In this document: positions 8,464 through 16,700 of the stretch, piece by piece
Layout of the letters: every line of letters begins with the position of its first letter
Position numbering within the stretch: position 1 is the first letter of the stretch
From: Nonomuraea candida
GTDB lineage: Bacteria; Actinomycetota; Actinomycetes; Streptosporangiales; Streptosporangiaceae
Direction of reading: 5' to 3'
DNA length: 64,000 nucleotides
NCBI RefSeq assembly: GCF_000725485.1
Contig: NZ_JOAG01000015.1
Span: 310,001-374,000 of the forward strand
Made by a program: the position numbers and the translations under genes
The notes under the pieces: model-generated
Seen by the model: the letters and a program-made list of their open reading frames with translations, nothing else
What the model was told of the DNA's origin: nothing
Databases searched by the model: none

Positions 8464-9183
8464 TCAGGACCCCGCCGGGACCTGGAGCGGAACCTCCCAG
8501 CACAGCCGGGTGCCGCCGCTCTCCGGCGTCTCGACGCGCGCGGCGCCGCCCAGCCGCTGCGCCCGCTCCTCGATGTTGCGCAGCCCGCTGCGGCGCCCCG
8601 CCTCCCGGACCCCGACGCCGTCGTCCGTCACCACCAGGGCCAGCCGGCCGCCGGCGACCTCGACCGAGACGTCCGCGCGGCCCGCGCGGGAGTGGCGCAC
8701 CACGTTCGACAGGGCCTCGCGCAACACGGCCAGCAGGTGCTCGACGACCGGCTCCGGCACCAGCGTGTCGATCTGGCCCTCCACGCGCAGGCCGGGCATG
8801 AAGCCGAGGTGGCTGCCCGTGCCCTCCACCAGGCTCACGATCTGCCCGCGCGGGCTCGGCGCGACGTCGTCGTGCGGGCCCTGCAGCGCGAAGATGGACG
8901 AGCGGATCTGCCGGATCGTCTCGTCCAGCTCGTCGATCGCGTGCTGCAGCCGCTTGGACGCCTGCGGATGGTCCACCAGCCGGACCGTGCTCATCAGCGT
9001 CATGGCCGTGGCGAACAACCGCTGGATCACCACGTCGTGCAGGTCCTTGGCGATGCGGTCGCGGTCTTCCAGCAGGCCGAGCCGCTCGGCGTCCCTGCGC
9101 GCCTCGGCCAGCTCCAGCGCCAGCGCCGCCTGGCCCGCGAACGCCTGCAACATCTGCCGGTCGGCCCCGCTGAACGCCCGCGA
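8464..9183 (-). pseudogene. 5'-truncated DevS/DosS-like GAF histidine kinase
   Basis: The frame encodes the end of a GAF domain (AFSGADRQMLQAFAGQAALA), a HisKA_3 helix (RDRIAKDLHDVVIQRL), and a full HATPase domain (REALSNVVRHSRAGRA; DDGVGV; SGLRNIEERA). DevS-like kinases usually carry one or two whole GAF domains ahead of this, missing here: homology stops at about 9183, where a gene on the other strand begins mid-protein. An internal ATG at 9151-9153 could start a 229-residue soluble kinase core, but without the heme/redox sensor. No response regulator is adjacent. Confidence 0.75.
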
Positions 9184-9497
9184 TCCGGCCGGTGAACCAC
9201 CTCGTCTCGGACGGGCAGATCATCATCCGCTCCAACCCCGGCACGATCGTCAGCGCCCACGTGGCGGCGGCGGAGTCGGTCGTGGCCTACGAGGCCGACG
9301 AGCTGGACGGCCACGCCCACCTGGGGTGGAGCGTGATCATCACAGGCGTGGCGCGGCTCGTGACCGATCCGCGGGAGACGGCCAGGTTCAAGGCGCTGCT
9401 GCGCCCGTGGGTGGCGGGCGAGATGGACCAGGTGATCCGCATCCAGCCGGAGATCGTCACCGGCTTCACGCTCGTGCCCGTCGCCGCCACGGCCTGA
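9183..9497 (+). pseudogene. 5'-truncated pyridoxamine 5'-phosphate oxidase-family protein
   Basis: From about 9183 the frame reads IRPVNHLVSDGQIIIRS, the middle of the FMN/F420-binding split barrel of this family (typically preceded by some 35-45 residues containing RPH-like or GRLA-like strands). It continues to a natural end at 9497. A GTG at 9192 could restart translation (101 residues), but the first strands of the barrel would be absent. In several actinobacteria such genes neighbour dormancy (DosR-type) genes, matching the truncated kinase beside it. Confidence 0.7.
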
Positions 9498-9522
9498 CGC
9501 GCCGCCCGGCCCGCTCCCCGCT

Positions 9523-9528
9523 TTGACA
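9523..9528 (+). promoter_or_regulatory. Possible -35 hexamer for the DUF6230 gene
   Basis: A perfect TTGACA lies 62 bases before the ATG. No good -10 is found at 16-18 bases; the best candidates are TATGGT at 23 bases or TTGCGT at 17 bases, so the call is weak. Confidence 0.25.
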
Positions 9529-9590
9529 GTACCCATGCCATTACTTTGCGTTATGGTTGCTCGCACAGAGCAAAGGTGGCGTGGGGTCGC

Positions 9591-10169
9591 ATGAGGTGGA
9601 AGCGGTTCTGGTTGATGCTGGCGCCCTCGCTTGCCGCGCTGGCCGTCCTGGCGGCCGGGATGGCGCAGGGCGCGGTGCCGGCCTCGTTCGCGGTGTCCGG
9701 GCGGCAGATGAAGGTGTCGGCCACCACGCTGTCGGGGCGGGGCGTGGGAATAGTCCCCGGCGTGGTGCGGTCGATCGACGGGCGCCCCCATGTGGTGCTG
9801 CATCTGTCCCTGCGCACCGCGCGGGTGTACGGGCTGTGCCAGTCGGCCGAGGTGGACACCCCGCTGGGGCCGTTCACGGTGCGGCTCGGCGCACGGGATC
9901 GCGAGAAGCCGTCACAGGTCGGCCGGCTCGGCATCTCGGCCACCTCCTTGAACGCCGACGTGGACCTCGGCTCGGTCGTCCTCAACCGTGACGCCGGAAT
10001 GCTGGGCGGCGGAAACGTCCCGGAAGGCGAGCGGGGCGACTACGGAGTGGAAGTGCTGACGTTCTCCGCGCGAAACGTCGCCGCGGACGCCTGGATGGTG
10101 ATGGGAGGGTCGTTCCTGGTGGACGGTTTGAGCGTGGAGATCGGCCGGGACGTTCGGCCGTGCTTCTGA
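9591..10169 (+). CDS. DUF6230-family exported protein
   Basis: ATG at 9591 gives 192 residues. One hydrophobic segment near the N-terminus (FWLMLAPSLAALAVLAAGM) acts as signal or anchor. The rest is a predicted beta-rich ectodomain (KVSATTLSGRGVGIVPGVV; VYGLCQSAEVDTPLGPFTV). This matches the DUF6230 family, which in actinomycetes is nearly always encoded just before a DUF6114 membrane protein, as here, with a 10-base overlap. The function is unknown; a cell-envelope role is inferred from topology. Confidence 0.8.
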   Translation: MRWKRFWLMLAPSLAALAVLAAGMAQGAVPASFAVSGRQMKVSATTLSGRGVGIVPGVVRSIDGRPHVVLHLSLRTARVYGLCQSAEVDTPLGPFTVRLGARDREKPSQVGRLGISATSLNADVDLGSVVLNRDAGMLGGGNVPEGERGDYGVEVLTFSARNVAADAWMVMGGSFLVDGLSVEIGRDVRPCF

Positions 10170-10540
10170 GCGTTCGGCGCCTGCTGGCCAGGTCACGGGA
10201 TGCGGCGGCGGCCTGGACGGGGCGGCGGCCGTTCTGGGCCGGAGGATTGCTGATCGCCTCCGGAGCCGAGATCGCGCTGATTCCGGTGATCGGCACAGGG
10301 GTGATCATCCATACCGGCGTGGGCGGTTACGCGGGCTTTCTGCTGGGCTTCTTCCTCGCCGCCATGGGCGCGGGGTTGTGGTTCGCACCCGAGCAGCGCT
10401 TCGTCCTCGCGGTGCTGTCCGTCATGGCGGCGCTCTCGGCGTTCGTGCTGTCGAACCTGGGCGGCTTCCTGGTGGGCTCGCTGCTGGCCATCGGGGGCGC
10501 GTCGCTGGGCTTCGCCTGGATGCCGCGAGAGCCCCGGTGA
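10160..10540 (+). CDS. DUF6114-family membrane protein
   Basis: GTG at 10160 overlaps the previous gene by 10 bases and gives 126 residues. Four hydrophobic segments are visible (GGLLIASGAEIALIPVIG; GGYAGFLLGFFLAAMGAGLW; FVLAVLSVMAALSAFVL; GFLVGSLLAIGGASLGFAW). The family is the standard partner of DUF6230, so the two probably form a membrane complex. No enzymatic motif is present. Confidence 0.85.
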   Translation: MLLSVRRLLARSRDAAAAWTGRRPFWAGGLLIASGAEIALIPVIGTGVIIHTGVGGYAGFLLGFFLAAMGAGLWFAPEQRFVLAVLSVMAALSAFVLSNLGGFLVGSLLAIGGASLGFAWMPREPR

Positions 10541-10685
10541 CAAGGGCGGCCTGAGGCCGGGCCTGTGCCGCCAGCGCCCGCCCGCGCAGTCCAGGAGAGC
10601 AGAGCCGCCCGCTTCCGCGTCTACCTCACCTCTCACACCAGGCCCCCTTACCTCCGCAGGAGACTTCCTTTCCACCCGTGACAGC

Positions 10686-10718
10686 CCATAGTAACTTCAA
10701 GACTACGTAAAGCTATGG
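10686..10718. promoter_or_regulatory. Inverted repeat upstream of the PKS-Ole operon
   Basis: CCATAG (10686-10691) and CTATGG (10713-10718) are perfect 6-bp arms flanking a relatively AT-rich 21-base centre, 36-68 bases before the PKS start. It is the only AT-rich spot in the 213-base gap and is the best candidate for promoter and operator. Confidence 0.3.
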
Positions 10719-10753
10719 TTGCGTGAAGGAAGGAGCGACCGAGAGGCGACAGC

Positions 10754-13700
10754 ATGCGTGATGCTGAGGCAGACCACCGCCGGACCGCAGCGGAAGAGAC
10801 CGGCCGTCCCCGGCCCGGGCAGCCCGTGGCCATCGTGGGCACGGGCTGCCGGCTTCCCGGCGGCATCATGAGTCTGGAGGCGCTGTGGAGCGCCTTGATC
10901 CGCGGTGACGACCTCGTCAGCACGGTGCCGCCGGACCGGTTCGAGACCGACCGGTACGTCGATGAGAGCATCCCGAGGCCGAACCGGAGCTACACCCGCG
11001 CGGGCGGCTTCCTCGACGACGTCGCCACCTTCGACGCCGCCTACTTCGGGATCACGCCGAAGGAGGCCGTCGCGATGGACCCCCAGCAGCGGCTGATGCT
11101 GGAGATGGCGGCCGAGGCCTTCGACGACGCCGGCATCGACCCGGCGCGCCTGGCCGGCAGCGACACCGGGGTGTTCGTCGGCGTGTCCGACCCCTCGTAC
11201 GGCGCGTTGCAGGCGATGGAGCCCGGCGCGGTCGGCCCGTACACGATGTCGGGCTCGACGCTGTCGATCGTGGCCAACCGGCTGTCGCACGCCTTCGACC
11301 TGCGCGGGCCGAGCATGTCCATCGACACCGCGTGCTCGTCCTCGCTGCAGGCGGTCGAGCGGGCCTACCGGGCGCTGATCGACGGGTCCTGCCGGACGGC
11401 GCTGGCCGGCGGGATCAACGTGCTGCTCGGCCCCATGGGCTTCATCGGGTTCAGCCAGGCGTCGATGTTGTCGCCGACGGGCCGGTGCCGGGCCTTCTCC
11501 GCCGACGCCGACGGGTTCGTCCGCGCGGAGGGCGGCGGCGTGGTCGTGCTCAAGCGGCTGGCCGACGCGCTCGCCGACGGCGACCGGGTGCACGGCGTGA
11601 TCATCGGTGCCGCCGCCAACAACGACGGCCACACGATGGGGCTCGCGCTGCCCAACGCCGAGGCGCAGGAGGCGCTGCTGCGGCAGGTGTACGACACGTG
11701 CGGCATCAGCCCGGACGAGGTGGCGTACGTGGAGGCGCACGGCACCGGCACACAGGTGGGCGACCCGGCCGAATGCCGGGCGCTGGGGCGGGCGCTGGGC
11801 ATGCGCCGGGCCGGCAGGCTGCCGATCGGGTCGGTCAAGACCAACGTCGGGCACCTGGAGCCGGCCTCCGGCATGCCGGGGCTGTTCAAGGCCCTGCTGG
11901 TGCTGCGGCACCGGACGATCCCGCCCTCGCTGCACGCCGCATCGCTCAATCCGGACATCGACTTCGACGGGCTCGGGCTCAGCGTCGCGACCCGGGCCCG
12001 GGCGCTGCCCGAGGTGAGCGGGCGGATCGTGGTGGGAGTGAACTCCTTCGGATTCGGCGGCGCGAACGTCCACGTGGCCCTCGCCCCCGCGCCCGGGGAG
12101 ATCCCCGCCCGCCCCTCCCCCGGCCGTCAGCACAATCAGGTCATCTCCGCACGTCCTGCCGGCCCGCTCCAGGAAGCTCACCCGCCGACCGAACCGGCGG
12201 GCCAGGAGACTCACCCTCCGGCCGAACCGGCGAGCCAGGAACCTCGCCCTCCGGCCGGACCGGCGGCCCAGGAGACACAGCCGTCGTCCGGATCGGCGGG
12301 TCAGGAGGCGGGTGAGCTGCCGTTCGTGGTTTCGGCGCGCAGCCCGGCGGCGCTGGCCGAGGCCGTGGCCCGTGCCGCCGAGCACCTGAAGTCCGTGGAC
12401 GAGCACGACTTCTACCACGTGGCCTACACCGCCACCCGGCGGCGCGCTCTTCATCCGCATCGCGCCGTGGTGCTGGCCCCGTCCGCGGCCGAGGCCGCCG
12501 CCGGTCTGTCCGGCCTGCGCACCGGCGCCCCGGACCAAGCGGTCACCTCCCCAGGCCGGCAGGCCGCCCCGGATCAGGCGGCGGTGTCCGCCAACGGGCA
12601 CGGCTCCCTGGACCGGACGGCCGTCGCCGCCGCAAGCCGCACCGCCTTGGGGCAGGCGGCCGACGTGGCAGGGGCAGTGGCCGGAGAGGCGATGGCCCAC
12701 GGCCGGGTGGCGCTGGTGTTCTGCGGCAACGGATCGCAGTGGGCGGGGATGGGCGCCGACCTGCTGGCCGACGCGACCTTCCGGGCGGTCGTCGAGGAGC
12801 TGGACGCCGAGCTGACGCCCAGGCTGGGCTGGTCGGTGTCGAAGGAGCTGGCCGCGCCGCCGGACCAGTGGCGGCTGTCGGAGACCGACATCGCTCAGCC
12901 CTTGCTGTTCACCGTCCAGGCCGGCCTGGTGGAACTGCTCGCCGCGGCGGGCGTGCGGCCGGGCGCGGTGCTGGGCCACAGCGTGGGCGAGGTGGCCGCC
13001 GCCTACGCCTGCGGAGCGCTGTCGCTGAGCCAGGCGGCCCAGGTGATCGCCGAACGCGGCCGGGCGCAGGCGGCGACCCGCGGACAGGGCCGCATGGCCG
13101 CGGTCGGGTTGCCGGAGACGGCGGCCGTGCAGGTCCTGGCCGGCCATCCGCTGCTGGAGATCGCGGCCGTGAACTCCGACCGGGACGTGACGGTGAGCGG
13201 GCCGCAGGAGTCGCTGCGCCTGCTGGGCGAGAGCCTGGCCGCACGGGAGGTGTTCTTCCGCGAGCTGAACGTGGACTACCCCTTCCACAGCGCCGCCATG
13301 GACGGCGTGCGCGAAGGGCTGTGCGGGGCGCTGGCGGACCTGCGGCCGTCGCGGGCGCGGATCCCGATGATCTCCACGGTGACGGGCGACGTCCTGACCG
13401 GTGAGGAGCTGGACGCGGAGTACTGGTGGCAGAACGTACGCCGTCCGGTGCGTTTCGCGGCCGCGGCGGAGCGGGCGCTCGCCGACGCGTTCGACGTGCT
13501 GGTGGAGGTCGGCCCCCACCCGGTGCTGCAGTCCTACCTGCGCCGGACCTCCGGCGCGAGCCGCGTGCGCGCGGCCGTCATCCCCACGCTGCGACGCCCC
13601 GAGCAGGGCCGGTCAGCGGACGCGACGCCGGCCGCGGTGGGCGGCCCCTCGGTGGGTGGTCCCTCGGTGGGCGGCCCCTCGGTGGCGCAGCCGGGGGTGC

Positions 13701-16700
13701 GCGCGGTGCGGCGCGCGGTCGCCCGGATCATCGCCGCCGGAGCCGAGATCGACTGGGACCGCTATTTTCCCCGCCGCGGCGAGGTGCGGACGCTGCCGGC
13801 GTATCCGTGGCAGCGGCAGCGGCACTGGATCGGCACTCCGCTCTCCTGGACGCGCACGATCGGTGATCCGTCGATCCGGCATCCGCTGCTCGGCCAGCGG
13901 CTGCCGATGCTCGCCCCCACCTGGTACGGCGAGCTGAACCAGGTGCGGGCGCCCTGGATCACCGAACACCGGACGGGCGGGGTGGCGGTGATGCCCGCGA
14001 CCGGCTACGTGGAGATGGCCCTGGCCGCCGGCCGGCTGGCGATACCGGAGGCCGGCGAGGCGGTCGAGGTCGACCAGATGGCCATCACCCGGGCTCTGGC
14101 GGTGCCGGGGCCGAGCGCGGAACAGGCGTGCGTACAGACGTCGCTGTGGCCCGAGACGGGCCTGCTCACGGTGGCCAGCACGACGCTGGGCGGGCAGCAT
14201 CCGCGCGAGCACGCCCGGGCACGGGTACGCCCGCTGCTGCGCCCGGCCCCGCCACCGCTGGACGTGGCGGAACTGCGCGCCCGCGTCGCCACGCCCGTGG
14301 ACGTGGCCGACTACTACGCGCGGGCCGCCGAGGGGCGCATGGTGTGGGGGCCGGAGTTCCAGGTCCTGACCGGTCTGTGGACGGCCGAGAGCGAAGTGCT
14401 GGCCACCTACGCCTGCCCGCAGCAGCGCGACGAGCGCTACCAGGCCCATCCGGTGCTGCTGGACAGCGGGCTGCAGGCAGGGGTGGTGCGGCTGGTGGAG
14501 GCGCTGCGGTCGGGCACCGGCTACATGCCCGCGGCGATCGGGGCGGTCCGGCTGTGGTCCCGGCCGGAGCCGGAGGGCCTGCTTCACGTACGCGAGACCT
14601 CCGGCAGCTTCGAGGAGGTCTGCTGGGACATCACGGTCGCCGACGGCGACGGACGGGTGGCGGCCGAGCTGACGGGCGTCAGGCTGCGCCGGATTCCCGG
14701 CGTCCACGCCACACCCGTCAGCCGGTACCACGTCGAGCTGCGGGCGGCGCCCCGGCCCGGCGAGCCGGTGGGAGCATGGCCGGCGCCCGATCCGGAAAGG
14801 CTCCTGGCGGGGGCCGCCGAGCGGCTCGCCACCCTGCGGGCGGCCTGGCGGGAGGTCGGTCACGGCGACTACACGGCACGGCTGGAGGAGACCTTCGCCC
14901 GCGCGCTGGCCACGGCGCTGATGCGGCCGACCCACGCCGAAGGGGATGAGGAGGCCGAGGCCACGGGGCACGACGCGCGCCACCTCACCACCGATGACCT
15001 GCCGGCCACCTGCGCGCAGCCGCACCACCGGCGCATGCTGCAGGCGGCGCTGCCGCTCCTGGAACGGCACGGCCTGCTCGAACGCCTCGGCGAGCACGAG
15101 GTGCGGCTCGCCGCGCCCGGCGGGAACCCGGCCGAGGCGCTGCGCGACCTGTTCGCCGGGACCCCGTTCACGGCTCAGACGGCGCTGGCGGCGCGGGCCT
15201 GCCTGCACCTGCCCCGGCTGTTGCGCGGCGAGGTGACGGCGGCCGACGTGCTCACCTCCGGCGGCGCCGCCGAGCTGCTGGACCAGGTGCACGACATCGG
15301 GCCGATCAGCCTGTTCGCCAACCGGACCGCCCGGGCGCTGGTGGAGCAGATCGTCCGGCAGTGGCCCGCCGACCGGCCGCTGCGCATCCTGGAGGTGGGG
15401 GCGGGAACGGGCGGCACCACCGCGTCGCTGCTGCCGGTCCTGCCCGCCGACCGCACCCGCTACACGATCACCGACGCCGCCGAACCGGCGCTGGCCCAGC
15501 TCCGGCAACGCTTCTCCGGCGTGGACTTCGTCGAGTACGGCCTCCTCGACCTGAACGACGTCCCGAACGGCGAGCTGAACGGCGACGTGACCGGCGACGT
15601 GACCGGCGACGTGACCGGCGCCCCGAACGCCGCCGCGAACGCCGACCCGAACGCCGACCCGAGCGGCGACCTGACCGGGCACCTCACCGGCGGCTACGAC
15701 CTGGTGGTGGCCGCCGGGTGCGTGCACCTGGCCCGAGACGTGACCGCCGCGCTGCGCAGGCTGGCCACCCTGCTCGGGCCCGGCGGCAAGCTCCTGATCG
15801 CCGAGCCGCACCGGGTGGAGGCCCTGCTGCCCTTCGCCGGCCTGATGCCGGAGTTCTGGGACTTCACCGACGTCGACGTCCGGCCGGTCTCGCCGCTGCT
15901 GTCGCGGCGGGGTTGGTCGCAGGTGCTGACCGCGACCGGCTACACCGACATCGTGCAGGCGGGCCTGGAGAGCGATCCTGACGCCGAGGAGTTCTCCGTG
16001 CTGCTGGCCACCGCCCCCACCACCGTCTCGGCACGTCCCGAGCAGGCATCACCCGATGCGGCCGGCACCGGCACCTGGATCATCCTCGCCGAGGACGATC
16101 GGGACGCTCTGCCCGCCGCGCTGGCCACGTCACTGGAAAGCCACGGGGCGCACGTGAGCGTGTCGCCCTTCAGCGACGACCCGGCCGGCTTGACCGCGCG
16201 GATACACGCGTCAACCGACGGAGTCACGCTCACGATCGTCCTCGGCGACGCGTGCGACGCAGCACCGTCCTCGCCCGCGACCGAGACGATCGCCGCAGCA
16301 CCCTCCGAACCCGCCACCCAGACGATCGCCGCAGCACCCTCCGAACCCGCCACCCAGACGATCGCCGCAGCACCCTCCGAACCCGCCACCCAGACGATCG
16401 CCGCGGCACCGTCCGGGCCTGTGACCGAGGCGGTCGTCGAGCAGGTCACCCGGCGGGCCGCCCTGCTGCGCGCGGTCTCCCTGGCCTGTGAGGAGCTGCC
16501 CCCCGATGCGCGGATCACCTTGTGGCTGGTCAGCCGGCCCAGTGGCGCGCTCCCGGAGCCCGGCCTCGCGGGCGGGCCCGTCCATCCGCAGGACGCGGCC
16601 ACCTGGGGGACCGCGCGTTCGCTGGCCAACGAGCAGCCCCGGATCGACCTGCGGCGGCTGTGCCTGCACCGGACCGGCAGCGACGAGACCGACGCGGCGC

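Noticed and set aside
13613-15811. A long leftward frame inside the PKS gene
   Set aside because: It is antisense to the AT-DH-MT domains and shows only shadow composition.
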